From contig NZ_JAKSYI010000038.1 in assembly GCF_022829285.1 (NCBI RefSeq), positions 81,457 through 145,456 of the forward strand: a DNA stretch of 64,000 nucleotides, in the 5' to 3' direction. Shown piece after piece: positions 46,061 to 56,681 of this stretch (the first letter of the stretch is position 1; every line of letters begins with the position of its first letter). The notes beneath the pieces were generated by a model. It searched no databases and was not told where the DNA came from. It worked only from the letters and a program-made list of their open reading frames with translations. The position numbers and the translations under genes were made by a program. This DNA is from Methylobacterium sp. J-078 (GTDB lineage Bacteria > Pseudomonadota > Alphaproteobacteria > Rhizobiales > Beijerinckiaceae).

Positions 46061-46438
46061 ATGAGCGCCTCGCCCAAACCCCGGATCCTGATGGTCGAGG
46101 ACGAGTCCATGCTGCTCGAGGTCATCACCGCCGACCTGGAGGATGCGGGCTTCGGGGTCCTGCAGGCCGCCACGGCCGAGATCGCCATGAACATCCTGCG
46201 GACCGAGGCCTCCGTCGACGTGCTGTTCACCGACATCCGCCTGCCCGGCCAGATGGACGGCTGGCAGCTCGCCGAGGCCGCCCGGGCCCTGCGCCCGGAT
46301 CTGCCGGTGATCTACGCCACGGGCTTCACGCAGACGCCCCCGCGCCTGATCGAGGGCAGCCTGTTCTTCACCAAGCCCTACCGGTCGGCGGCCGTGATCC
46401 GGGCGATCACGTCCTTCACCGCCCCGCCGGGCGCGTGA
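46061..46438 (+). CDS. Single-domain response regulator (CheY-like)
   Basis: 125-residue receiver domain without an output domain. The acidic pocket is Glu13/Asp14 and the phosphoacceptor Asp58 (LFTDIRLPGQMDGW), with the Thr of IYATGF and Lys of FFTKPY completing the active site. It belongs to the FixJ/CpdR-like single receiver type. ATG at 46061 with GGGGAAG upstream. It probably receives phosphate from the preceding kinase. Its stop overlaps the next gene's GTG start. Confidence 0.93.
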   Translation: MSASPKPRILMVEDESMLLEVITADLEDAGFGVLQAATAEIAMNILRTEASVDVLFTDIRLPGQMDGWQLAEAARALRPDLPVIYATGFTQTPPRLIEGSLFFTKPYRSAAVIRAITSFTAPPGA

Positions 46439-47241
46439 GCCGCCCGCCCGGCTCGACCCGCCGTGCGGTGACGGCGAACGGACTCGCGGGCGCCGCCCTG
46501 CTGGCCGCCCCGGGATCGGGGGCGGCGGGCTCGTCTGAGGGGCGGACGCCGGCGGGCCGGCCGCTGCGCATCGCGATGCTGCTCTATCCGGGCATGACCG
46601 CCCTCGACCTCGTCGGCCCGCAGGCCCTCCTCGCCGGCATCGCCGCGGGCGGGCTGCACCTCGTCGCACGCACGGCCGGGCCCGTGACCTCGGATACCGG
46701 CCTGGCGCTGGTGGCCGGCGACAGCTTCGAGACCTGCCCGCGCGACCTCGACGTGCTGTTCGTGCCGGGGGGCGACGGCACGCCCGCACAGATGCGCGAC
46801 CCCGACACCCTCGCCTTCCTGCGCGACCGGGCGGCGCGCGCCGGCTGGATCACCAGCGTCTGCACCGGCTCGCTGATCCTCGGGGCGGCCGGCCTGCTCC
46901 GGGGCTACCGCGCCACCTCGCATTGGTGCGTGCGCGACCGGGTGCTGCCGCGCCTCGGTGCCATCCCGGTGGACGAACGCGTCGTCTTCGACCGCAACCG
47001 GGTCACGGCGGCCGGCATCTCGGCGGGGCTCGACTTCGCCCTGGCGCTCTCCGCCCGGCTCGCCGGGTCCGAGGCGGCGCGCACGAGCCAGCTCGTGGCG
47101 GAGTACGCCCCGGCGCCGCCCTTCGATGCCGGAACGCCGGGGACGGCCGGCCCGGCCACCACCGCCCGCGCCCGGGCGATCCTCGGCCCGCTGATCGACG
47201 GCGCGGACGCCGCCGCCGAGGCGGCGATCACGGGCCCGTGA
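46435..47241 (+). CDS. DJ-1/PfpI family protein (isonitrile hydratase-like)
   Basis: 268-residue class I glutamine-amidotransferase-fold protein. A Tat-like twin-arginine leader (STRRAVTANGLAGAALLAAP) suggests export. The domain shows IAMLLYPGMTALDLVGPQAL, VLFVPGGDGTPAQM and the nucleophile elbow TSVCTGSLILGAAGLL followed by GYRATSHW, the pattern of isonitrile hydratase and of AraC-type regulator N-domains; no HTH domain is present. The start is a GTG at 46435 overlapping the receiver stop, so it is translationally coupled to the signalling genes, which is unusual. Substrate unknown. Confidence 0.85.
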   Translation: MSRPPGSTRRAVTANGLAGAALLAAPGSGAAGSSEGRTPAGRPLRIAMLLYPGMTALDLVGPQALLAGIAAGGLHLVARTAGPVTSDTGLALVAGDSFETCPRDLDVLFVPGGDGTPAQMRDPDTLAFLRDRAARAGWITSVCTGSLILGAAGLLRGYRATSHWCVRDRVLPRLGAIPVDERVVFDRNRVTAAGISAGLDFALALSARLAGSEAARTSQLVAEYAPAPPFDAGTPGTAGPATTARARAILGPLIDGADAAAEAAITGP

Positions 47242-47318
47242 CCGGGGCGCGGCCTGAAACCTGCTGGTGCAGGCATTCGCCGTTTGCCACCGCATCGGGC
47301 AATCGCCAAGATCGGCCA

Positions 47319-47363
47319 AGTTTGCGCACCTAGAGTTCGCGCATCTGAAGTTCGCGCATCACC
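47319..47363. repeat. Three tandem 15-bp repeats upstream of the permease
   Basis: Three consecutive 15-bp units of the form agttcgcgcatctga (47334-47348 exact; the flanking units differ at a few bases). They lie about 40-80 bases upstream of the permease ATG and could be iterated binding sites. Confidence 0.55.
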
Positions 47364-47399
47364 GGGATCACCCGCATTCCACCAGGATAGGACCCACCC

Positions 47400-48866
47400 A
47401 TGGCATCTGGCCTCGCGGGAGACCTCACCCGCACGAAATCCCTGGACCAGTTGAACAGCGACGCGGAGGGCGGCGAGCACAAGCTCGCCCGCACCCTCGG
47501 GCCCTGGAGCCTGATCGCGCTCGGCATCGGCGCGGTGATCGGCGCCGGCCTGTTCTCGCTCACCGGCATCGCGGCGGCCGAGCATGCGGGGCCGGCCGTG
47601 GTAATCTCCTTCGCCATCGCCTCCATTGCCTGTGCGTTCGCCGGCATGTGCTACAGCGAGCTCGCCGGCATGATCCCGGTGGCGGGCTCGGCCTATACCT
47701 ACGCCTACGCCACCATGGGCGAGTTCGTGGCCTGGATCATCGGCTGGGACCTCGTGCTCGAATACGCGGTGGGCGCCGCCACGGTCTCGGTGAGCTGGTC
47801 GAGCTACGTCACGCGCTTCCTGCGCGACAGCTTAAGCATCAACCTGCCGCCCGCCCTTGTTCACTCGCCCTTCGAGACCTACAAGCTCGCCGACGGCTCG
47901 ATGGCGCACGGCCTCGTTAACCTGCCGGCGATCCTCATCATCGTGGCGGCGTCCGCCCTCCTGATGATGGGCATCCGGGAATCGGCCCGGGTCAACGCCG
48001 TCGTGGTGATGGTCAAGCTCGCCGTGGTGGCCGTCGTGGTCGGCGTCGGCCTGTTCTACGTCAAGGCGCAGAACTACGTTCCGTTCATCCCCGAGAACAC
48101 CGGCACCTTCGGCGAGTACGGCTGGAGCGGGATCATGCGCGGGGCCGGCGTGGTGTTCTTCGCCTATGTGGGTTTCGACGCGGTCTCGACGGCGGCCCAG
48201 GAGGCCAAGAACCCCCAGCGCAACATGATGATCGGCATCCTGGGGTCGCTCGCCATCTGCACGGTGATCTACATCGCCTTCGCGGGCGTGCTCACCGGCC
48301 TCGTGCACTACGACCAGATGAAGGGCGACGCGGCCCCGGTGAACACCGCCATCGCGCAGACGCCGTTCCCGTGGCTGCGCAGCCTCGTGACGCTCGGCGT
48401 GATCGCGGGCTTCTCCACCGTGATCCTGGTGCTGCTGCTCGGCCAGAGCCGGGTGTTCTACTCCATGAGCCAGGACCGGCTGCTGCCGGGCTTCTTCTCG
48501 AAGATCCACCCGACCTGGAAGACCCCCTACCGCTCGAACCTGTTCTTCATGGTCTTCACCAGCGCGCTCGGCGGCTTCCTGCCGATCAGCCAGCTCGGCC
48601 ACATGACCAGCATCGGCACGCTGCTGGCCTTCATGCTCGTCTGCCTCGGGGTCATCATCCTGCGCCGGACCCAGCCGGATGCGCGGCGCGACTACCGCAC
48701 CCCCCTGGTGCCCCTGGTGCCGATCCTCGGCATCCTCAGCTGCTTTGCCATGATGGTGTCGCTCGATGGCGAGACCTGGCTGCGCCTGCTGATCTGGCTC
48801 GCCATCGGCCTCGTCATCTACTTCGCCTGGAGCCGCCGCCACAGCCGCGTCGGGCGCGCGGCGTAA
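47400..48866 (+). CDS. APC-family amino-acid permease
   Basis: 488-residue inner-membrane amino-acid transporter of the cationic-amino-acid (YfnA/CAT-like) type. Twelve to fourteen hydrophobic helices are evident. Diagnostic segments are ALGIGAVIGAGLFSLTGIAA near residue 40, YSELAGMIPVAGSAYTYAYA and the GVVFFAYVGFDAVSTAAQEA block near residue 255. ATG at 47400. It stands alone; three 15-bp repeats upstream may be regulatory sites. The substrate is probably a basic or branched amino acid, undetermined. Confidence 0.9.
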   Translation: MASGLAGDLTRTKSLDQLNSDAEGGEHKLARTLGPWSLIALGIGAVIGAGLFSLTGIAAAEHAGPAVVISFAIASIACAFAGMCYSELAGMIPVAGSAYTYAYATMGEFVAWIIGWDLVLEYAVGAATVSVSWSSYVTRFLRDSLSINLPPALVHSPFETYKLADGSMAHGLVNLPAILIIVAASALLMMGIRESARVNAVVVMVKLAVVAVVVGVGLFYVKAQNYVPFIPENTGTFGEYGWSGIMRGAGVVFFAYVGFDAVSTAAQEAKNPQRNMMIGILGSLAICTVIYIAFAGVLTGLVHYDQMKGDAAPVNTAIAQTPFPWLRSLVTLGVIAGFSTVILVLLLGQSRVFYSMSQDRLLPGFFSKIHPTWKTPYRSNLFFMVFTSALGGFLPISQLGHMTSIGTLLAFMLVCLGVIILRRTQPDARRDYRTPLVPLVPILGILSCFAMMVSLDGETWLRLLIWLAIGLVIYFAWSRRHSRVGRAA

Positions 48867-50294
<1,428 letters not shown>

Positions 50295-50308
50295 CCGCCA
50301 AGACAGTC

Positions 50309-50402
50309 GCTCTCCTGAAAGGAGAGGGTTGGGGTGAGGTGGTTGGCCTTTCCGGATGGGGCACGCCCCTCACCCCAACCCTCTCCCACACGGGAGAGGG
50401 AG
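50309..50402. repeat. Large G/C palindrome at the right flank of the IS element
   Basis: Arms ggagagggttggggtgagg and cctcaccccaaccctctcc form a perfect stem of about 19 pairs, with small gctctcc/ggagag and ctctccc/gggagag side hairpins. It resembles the interspersed G/C palindromes elsewhere in the window and may be the target repeat split by the insertion. Confidence 0.7.
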
Positions 50403-50446
50403 CCCGTTCCGACCAAGTCGACCGAAGCGATCAACTGGCAGCGGTA

Positions 50447-51346
50447 TCAGGCGGTCCGCGCCAGCGCTAAAGCGGGCGCACTGCGCATCGGCTCGCCCAC
50501 CGCGATGGTCTGGCGCTCGCGGGCGATGAAGGCGGTGGGCATCACGGCCTGCATGTCCGCCTCCACGCTGAGCAGCATGGTGTCGGTGTGGCAGGGGTGC
50601 AGGTGGATGATGGCGAGCGCCTTCACGCCGGCGGCCTGGGCGAGTTCCACGCCCTTTTGCCAGGTCGAGTGGCCCCAGCCCCGGCAGACCGGGTACTCGC
50701 CCTCCGTGAACATGCCGTCGTAGACGACGAGGTCGGCGTCGCGGACGAATTCCGTCAGGGCGGTGTCGGGCCAGGGGTCGCCGTGCTCGATGTCGCTGAT
50801 CACGCAGAGCCGGCGTCCGGCATGCTCGAAGCGGTAGCCCACCGAACCCTGCGGATGGTTGAGCAGGATGGTGTCGACGGTGGCGCCGTCCGCGAAGGTC
50901 AGGCGCTCGCCCGCCCGGAAGCCGTGATGGGCGAGGCGGCAGGGGATCACGTCGAGGGAAACGGGAAACAGCGGCGGCGAGAACAGCCGGTCGAGGGCCG
51001 CCTCGGCGCTCGCCCCGTCGAGGTTGCCGCAATAGGTGTTGATGGTTCGCGAGGGGTCGAGCACCACCGGTTTGAAGAACGGCAGACCGGCGGTGTGGTC
51101 GAGGTGCAGGTGGCTGAAGAGGAGATCGATCTCCTGGGGCATCCCGTCACGGTGGTGGCGGCCGCAGGCATTGAGCCCCGAGCCCGCGTCGATCAGGAAC
51201 AGGCGCGTCCCGCAGCGGATCTCCAGGCACGGGGTGTTGCCGCCGAACTCGGTGTAGTCCGGGCCGCTGACGGGGGTCGAACCGCGCACACCCCAGAACT
51301 TCAGGGTGAGGCCGTCATCCGTGTGGGGACGAGGGGAAAGGGTCAT
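50447..51346 (-). CDS. MBL-fold metallo-hydrolase
   Basis: 299-residue metallo-beta-lactamase-fold enzyme. The N-terminal FWGVRGSTPVSGPDYTEFGG motif and the zinc site SHLHLDHTAGLPFF (His79, His81, Asp83, His84) are clear, with further ligands in SDIEHGD and IIHLHPCH. This layout is found in cAMP/phosphodiesterase-like and tRNase-Z-like hydrolases; the GVRGSTP start is typical of uncharacterised members near chemotaxis and cyclic-nucleotide systems. ATG at 51346; the earlier in-frame start lies in Arg-rich sequence. Substrate unknown. Confidence 0.86.
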   Translation of the reverse strand: MTLSPRPHTDDGLTLKFWGVRGSTPVSGPDYTEFGGNTPCLEIRCGTRLFLIDAGSGLNACGRHHRDGMPQEIDLLFSHLHLDHTAGLPFFKPVVLDPSRTINTYCGNLDGASAEAALDRLFSPPLFPVSLDVIPCRLAHHGFRAGERLTFADGATVDTILLNHPQGSVGYRFEHAGRRLCVISDIEHGDPWPDTALTEFVRDADLVVYDGMFTEGEYPVCRGWGHSTWQKGVELAQAAGVKALAIIHLHPCHTDTMLLSVEADMQAVMPTAFIARERQTIAVGEPMRSAPALALARTA

Positions 51347-51569
51347 CGTTCGATTACCATGTGCCCCGATCCCGTGACGGTCGGGGGCCCTTCGTCGCGC
51401 CGACATGATTCAATCCTCACGGGTCGGCGAGTGGAACAGTGCCGGGATCGAAGTGGAATAAGTCTTGAGGTAGTAAGCCGCTCCCATCGCCGATGTGCGA
51501 GCCCGCACATGGCCCCGCCCCGGGCCGGGGCGGACGGGGAACCGCGGCGGGCGGGCAACAGACCAGGCC

Positions 51570-52778
51570 TCACCGCTGCGCCACCGGCCCGATCGCCGGC
51601 GGCGCGAGGCCGGCCGGCGGCGGCAGGACACCCGCGAGGCTGAGGCCCACGAGGCGCGGCCAGGTCTCCGCATAGGTGGTGACGAGGGGCGCGAAGGCCG
51701 GTCCCGCCCGTTCGTAGGTGGGCACGAAGCCCGGCATCCGGGTGCGCGACAGGACCGAATCCGGCGCGACCCAGCGCGACCACACCGCCTCGGCGACCTG
51801 GACCGGGCGCGGCCGCGCGGCGATGACCACCACCTCCTGGCCCGCATAGGCCAGGGCCTCCGGACGGCTGACGTCGCCGAGGGGAGTGCCCTTGGCGGCC
51901 AGAGCGGCCCAGAACGGGTGCTGCGCGCCGTCCGAATAGGTGGTGCGGATGGCAGCACTCCCCTCCTCCACCAGGGCCGCGATGCGCGCCTCCTCGGTGC
52001 TGCGGTGGGCGATCGCCAGGGCCTCCTTGGCCGGGTCCTTGTAGGGCGGGAAGACGTAGCGCCCGGCGGCGACGGCGACCGCGGGCTCCTCGCCGGTGGC
52101 CTCGAAGCGGTCGGCGCCCTCCTTGAGTTGGCGCCAGAAGGCGATGTTCGGGTCGGTGCGGTAGCGAGCCATGTTCGCCGCCGTCATCCGGAAGGGGAAG
52201 GACTGAAACTGGAACGCGGCCTGCCCGCCCGCGAAGGCCTCGCGGGCGATGGCGTAGATCTCGCCCACCACCCGGTCGGTCATGGCAAAGCAGCCCATCG
52301 AGGAGCAGACCCCGTGCACCATCACGGCCGAGCCGGTGGAGCCCTGGGCGCGGTCGTAGGCGTTGGGGTAGCCGACGTCGAAGGAGAGGTAGTAGCTCGA
52401 ATTCGGGTTCATCTGGCGCTGGGGCACCGTGTAGAACCCCTCAGGCGTCTGGCGGTCGCCGGTCTTGCGCTTGGGCCCGAGCTGGCCCGACCAGCGGCAG
52501 ATCGGGAAGGTTTTCACGTGAACGAAGCGGCCGCCGGCGGCACGCTTCCAGACCTCGATCTCGGATTCTTTCTTGTAGGCCCGGAACAGCACCGGCGCGG
52601 CGGCGGTGGTGCCCTTGGCCTGCATCAGCGCGAGTGTCGCGGCCGGGATCGGTGCGGAGGCCTTGCCCGGCTCGGCCGAGGCCGGGCACGGGGCCGCCAG
52701 CGCCCACAGGACGAGGAGGGCCGGCGCCGCAGGGTGGATCGACGTCCGGCGGCCCGGCTTCCGGGACAGAGAGACCAT
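51570..52778 (-). CDS. L,D-transpeptidase (YkuD domain) family protein
   Basis: 402-residue exported enzyme of the ErfK/YafK type, likely forming 3-3 peptidoglycan crosslinks or attaching proteins to the wall. A signal peptide (PALLVLWALAAPCPASA) precedes the YkuD domain with catalytic motif HGVCSSMGC (His155, Cys163). TPEGFYTVPQRQMNPNSSYY and the cytoplasm-distal FGYPNAYDR-like loop are typical. The C-terminal 200 residues are a family-specific helical region ending in a Pro-rich tail. ATG at 52778. Confidence 0.88.
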   Translation of the reverse strand: MVSLSRKPGRRTSIHPAAPALLVLWALAAPCPASAEPGKASAPIPAATLALMQAKGTTAAAPVLFRAYKKESEIEVWKRAAGGRFVHVKTFPICRWSGQLGPKRKTGDRQTPEGFYTVPQRQMNPNSSYYLSFDVGYPNAYDRAQGSTGSAVMVHGVCSSMGCFAMTDRVVGEIYAIAREAFAGGQAAFQFQSFPFRMTAANMARYRTDPNIAFWRQLKEGADRFEATGEEPAVAVAAGRYVFPPYKDPAKEALAIAHRSTEEARIAALVEEGSAAIRTTYSDGAQHPFWAALAAKGTPLGDVSRPEALAYAGQEVVVIAARPRPVQVAEAVWSRWVAPDSVLSRTRMPGFVPTYERAGPAFAPLVTTYAETWPRLVGLSLAGVLPPPAGLAPPAIGPVAQR

Positions 52779-52891
52779 GCACGGCCCTGAAGAGCGATCC
52801 GTCCGCTGGCGGACGCCCGTGCACGATGCACGCCCTCCTGCCTATCGCATTCCAATGGGGCCGCAATAGGGGCGGCCCCGAAACGGGCCGC

Positions 52892-55435
52892 TCAGGCGGC
52901 CAGCACCCCGTTGCGCTCGACGCGCAGCACCGCGTCGAACGGCTCGGCCGCCTCCAGGATGCCGTCGTCGGGCAGGCAGACGATGAGGCCCCGCCCGGCG
53001 CGGGCGGTGCGCAGGGCCGCGAGGCGGTCGCGCATCGCGGCGCTCTTGCGGTCCTCCAGGGCGATCGCCACCACGACGATGTCGGGGCGGCGCACGAGGC
53101 AGCGGGCGAGGTCGATGGCCACGCGCTCGCGCGGGCCGATGGCGTTCTCGCCGAGGCTGGCGCCCCCGCCGGCCAGACCCGGCTCCACCCGGCTCTCCAG
53201 GCCGAGGCGGTAGACGGCGGGCTCCAGGCCCTCGTCGGCGAGCACCCGGCGCACCAGGGCCCGCACCCGGGCCTCGGCGCCGGCCTCCTCGCCGTTGATG
53301 CGGCCGAACAGGACGTTCTCCTCCAGGCTCGCGGCCGCCGTGAGCCGGTCCGGATCGTAGAACTCCACGCCGCCGCGCAGGTGCGGCGGCATCATCCTGG
53401 CGAAGGAGCGGCGGGCCTCCACCAGCCGCTCCTCGAAGGCGGCGTCGATGAGGCCGAAGCGGTGGCGGGTCTCGCTGTAGCGCAACGCGAGACCGATCAG
53501 GCGCTTGCGGTCGCGCTGGCCGGCGGGGCCCCGCCGCAGGCCCGTCGCCTCGGGCTGGCGCCCGACGAGATCCTCGAAGAAGCCGCGCTCGGAGGCCGGA
53601 AACAGCGAGAACGTCTCGAAGAGCGGGTGGTCGTCCGGCAGGTCGGCGAAGATCTCCACGAGGCTGCGGGCGACCTGCAGGCCGATCTCCGTGAGGGGGC
53701 GGCTCAGACCCTCGGCCTCCAGCACGGCGCGCAGGTACGGATGGGCGGCGACGTGCTCGGCCGCGAAGGCCGGCCCCACCGCCTCGCCGAACAGGATGTT
53801 CTCGCCCACCGTGGCCTGATGGTTGTAGCGGGCGGGGTCGAACGGCTCCACGAGGCGGCCCGCCTTGTCGGCGGCCAGCGCCTCGCGCACCGCGTGGCGG
53901 GCGGCCACCACCGCGCGGGCGATCTCGGGCTCGGCGTTCGGGTCGACGGTGCCCTCCAGGCCGCGGGCATACGCGAAGGCGTCGAGGCCGGTGATCCTCA
54001 AGGTGGCGATGAGCTCGTCCCGGTCGGGAACGTGGCCGGCGCCGTAGAGGATGTTCTGGCGCAAGGTCCCCTCGATGAGGATGGCCTCGGCGCCGGCGAG
54101 CGCGATGCGGCGGGCGCGCTCCTCGGGCTCGAAGGCGCGCAGGTCGAGGCCCGCATAGGTCACCGCACCGGCCGAGGGTTCGAGCTGGCCCGCCAGGATC
54201 GCGGCCAGCACCCGGCTGCCGCTGCCGCGCTCGCCCAGGATGGCGACGTGGCCCGGCATGGGCAGGGCGACATCGACGCCGGCCAGCCGCTCGCCGGTGG
54301 CGGGATCGTAGGCGCCGACCCCTCGGGCCACCAGGGCGCCAGATTCGGGGAAGGCGGCGCTGCCGGAGCGGACGGGGGCGCGGGCCTCCAGGGCCGGCAC
54401 GCCGAGGGCGACCTCGCGGAACGGCGCGGCGAGCGTCCGGTGCAGGCCGACGAGGCGCAGGGCCACGCTGAGGGCCACCACCGCCAGGGCGAAGGCGCCG
54501 CCGGCGGCCAGCACCGCCCCCGGCTCCACGGGCTCGGTGGTGCCGTCATGGCCGCGCCAGAGGGCCACCGCCACCACGATGGCCGGGAGCAGAATCGCCA
54601 GGGCCATGGAAGGCGCCCGGGCCAGGGCGAGGCGGGAATCGGATTCCGCCAGGGCGTCGCGGGTGGCCGCACCCTTCGCGGCGAGGCGGCCGCGCTCGAA
54701 GGCCGCCGCCCCGTGGGCGCGCACCGCCGGCATGCGCCGGATCAGGTCGGCCAGCGCCCGCCCCGCGGTGCCGCCCGCCCGCACGCGCAGGGCGGCGCGG
54801 TCCTGCACCCGCCGCTGGATCAGGATGCGGGCGAGGCCCGCCGCCAGGAGTCCGGCCGCCACGGTGGGCAGGAGGCGCGGGGCCGCCAGGCCTGCCAGGA
54901 CGAGGGCGAGCCCGGCGCTGCCCAGGGCCAGGGCCGGCACCAGGATCGCCAGCCCGAACAGCGTGTCGAGGCGTGCCAGCAGGTCGCCGAGGGTCTGCGC
55001 CAGGGCCCGGGCCTCGTCGCGGGCGCTCGGCGGCGCGCGCAGGATCGCCTCGGTGACGCGACCCTGCAGGGCCGCCACGGTGCGGGCCTGCGCCCGGAAG
55101 CAGAGGCGGGCCACCGCCCAGCCGAGGCCGGCCGAGGCCAGGGCGGTCGCCGCGAGGCCGAGGAAGGCGGCGCGCACCAGCTCGGCCGCCGGCAGGGTCC
55201 AGCCCGGAAAGGCCACGAAGGGCCCCTCGGCGGCGGGCCGCCAGGGCAGCGTCGCGGCAACATGCAAGAACCGGCCGGTCGCCGCGCCGTCATGGACCTG
55301 CACGCCCACGAGGTCGCGCAGGCACAGGAGCGCGAGCAGCGCGAGGGGTCCGCCGAGGCCGAGGGCCAGCCCGACCGCGGCGGCATGCTCGCGCCGCGCG
55401 GTCCGCCAGGTGAAGGCGATCGGATCGCGGTCCAT
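52892..55435 (-). CDS. Large ABC-transporter-like protein with degenerate nucleotide-binding domain
   Basis: 847-residue protein. The N-terminal half has about five to six membrane helices resembling an exporter transmembrane domain. The ATPase-like part starts near residue 365. Walker A reads GERGSGSR (401-408), lacking the ATP-contacting Lys-Ser/Thr, and the Walker B region (DIVVVAIALEDRKS) is also altered. A long insertion of about 350 residues carries three Q-loop-like copies: RQNILYG, GENILFG and EENVLFG. I recall related Hyphomicrobiales proteins with intact C-terminal motifs; this one looks catalytically weakened and may act as a scaffold or sensor. ATG at 55435; the open frame continues upstream but that is not part of the protein. 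Confidence 0.75.
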   Translation of the reverse strand: MDRDPIAFTWRTARREHAAAVGLALGLGGPLALLALLCLRDLVGVQVHDGAATGRFLHVAATLPWRPAAEGPFVAFPGWTLPAAELVRAAFLGLAATALASAGLGWAVARLCFRAQARTVAALQGRVTEAILRAPPSARDEARALAQTLGDLLARLDTLFGLAILVPALALGSAGLALVLAGLAAPRLLPTVAAGLLAAGLARILIQRRVQDRAALRVRAGGTAGRALADLIRRMPAVRAHGAAAFERGRLAAKGAATRDALAESDSRLALARAPSMALAILLPAIVVAVALWRGHDGTTEPVEPGAVLAAGGAFALAVVALSVALRLVGLHRTLAAPFREVALGVPALEARAPVRSGSAAFPESGALVARGVGAYDPATGERLAGVDVALPMPGHVAILGERGSGSRVLAAILAGQLEPSAGAVTYAGLDLRAFEPEERARRIALAGAEAILIEGTLRQNILYGAGHVPDRDELIATLRITGLDAFAYARGLEGTVDPNAEPEIARAVVAARHAVREALAADKAGRLVEPFDPARYNHQATVGENILFGEAVGPAFAAEHVAAHPYLRAVLEAEGLSRPLTEIGLQVARSLVEIFADLPDDHPLFETFSLFPASERGFFEDLVGRQPEATGLRRGPAGQRDRKRLIGLALRYSETRHRFGLIDAAFEERLVEARRSFARMMPPHLRGGVEFYDPDRLTAAASLEENVLFGRINGEEAGAEARVRALVRRVLADEGLEPAVYRLGLESRVEPGLAGGGASLGENAIGPRERVAIDLARCLVRRPDIVVVAIALEDRKSAAMRDRLAALRTARAGRGLIVCLPDDGILEAAEPFDAVLRVERNGVLAA

Positions 55436-55691
55436 CGGCACCCTGTGTCCACGACGCCCCGGGAAACGGGGCCCGGGGAGCGGCTTAGAGGATCGTTCCG
55501 GCGGGCGAAAGCGCGGGGGCGCACGGCGGCGGCCCGGTTGCGCAGGTCCCTTCCGCAAAACAAGTTCCGGCCGCAAAACCGGTGACCCCTTCGGCGAAAC
55601 CTGCTTTAGAGTGGATGGCCCGGCGGGTCCTCGCGGGCTCCGCCGCCCCGCAACGCCCCTCCTCATCCCACGCGAAGTCCCCCGAACCTCC

Positions 55692-56531
55692 ATGTGCGAA
55701 CTGCTCGGCATGAGCGCGAACGTGCCCACGGACATCCGCTTCTCCTTCGCGGCGCTCGCCCGGCGCGGGGGCGAGACCGGCCCGCACGCGGACGGCTGGG
55801 GCATCAGCTTCTACGAGGGACGCGGTGCCCGCGCTTTCCACGAGCCGGAGCCGAGCGCGCAGTCGGAGCTCGCCCGGCTCCTGCGCCGGACGCCGATCAA
55901 GAGCCGCATCGTCATCGCGCACGTGCGCAAGGCCAATCGCGGCCGGGTGAACCTCGAGAACACACATCCGTTCAGCCGCGAATTGTGGGGCCGGCGCTGG
56001 ACCTTCGCGCATAACGGCCAGCTCAAGGGCGTGAAGAAGTGGCCGCTCACCTGGTTCAAGCCGGTGGGCTCCACCGACAGCGAGCACGCCTTCTGCTGGA
56101 TGCTCGACCAGCTCCAGCAGCGCTGGCCCGACCTGCCGAGCCCGGCGCGGATCGACCGGGCGGTGGCGGACCTCTGCGCCGAACTGCACGGGCTCGGCGT
56201 GTTCAACATGCTGCTCTCCGACAGCCGCACCCTCTACGCCCATTGCGGCAAGCGCCTGTGCTACCTCACCCGCTGCGCCCCCTTCGGCACCGCGACCCTG
56301 GTGGACGAGGACTGGCGGGTCGACTTCGCCCAGGAGACGGGGGCGAAGGACGTCGTCACGGTGATCGCCACCAAGGCGCTGACCCGCGACGAGTGCTGGA
56401 CCGACGTGGAGCGCGGCCACGTGCTCTCCTTACGCGACGGCGCCGTGCGCATCCTCAAGCCGGCGCCCGCAAAGGCCGGCGGGGCCAAGCCCCCGCGCGC
56501 CACCCGCGTGCCTTCCCCCTGCGGCTGTTGA
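55692..56531 (+). CDS. Class II glutamine amidotransferase (YafJ-like)
   Basis: 279-residue Ntn-hydrolase of the YafJ/EgtC-like group. Cys2 (MCELLGMS) is the N-terminal nucleophile after Met removal. Further family segments are ALARRGGETGPHADGWGISF, IAHVRKANRGRVNLENTHPF and TFAHNGQLKG. Relatives hydrolyse gamma-glutamyl amides; the exact substrate is unknown. ATG at 55692. The C-terminal 25 residues are Lys/Pro/Ala-rich and variable. It is a single gene on this strand. Confidence 0.9.
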   Translation: MCELLGMSANVPTDIRFSFAALARRGGETGPHADGWGISFYEGRGARAFHEPEPSAQSELARLLRRTPIKSRIVIAHVRKANRGRVNLENTHPFSRELWGRRWTFAHNGQLKGVKKWPLTWFKPVGSTDSEHAFCWMLDQLQQRWPDLPSPARIDRAVADLCAELHGLGVFNMLLSDSRTLYAHCGKRLCYLTRCAPFGTATLVDEDWRVDFAQETGAKDVVTVIATKALTRDECWTDVERGHVLSLRDGAVRILKPAPAKAGGAKPPRATRVPSPCGC

Positions 56532-56681
56532 TGCGGCGCCGGCCACAACCGCCACGGTTCCCCGGCGGGATGCGTCACCGGCACAGATGCGCTACAACGC
56601 CCGACATCAGTGGACCGCGCGGGTGCTTTTCGGACGCCTCGGGCCGACACGAACCCTGACCGCCCCAGATTACGACGAGCC

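Noticed and set aside
52634..55585. A 983-codon plus-strand frame opposite the ABC-like gene
   Set aside because: Low-complexity Gln/Gly/His/Arg translation with no recognisable domain; the minus strand encodes membrane helices and ABC-type motifs.
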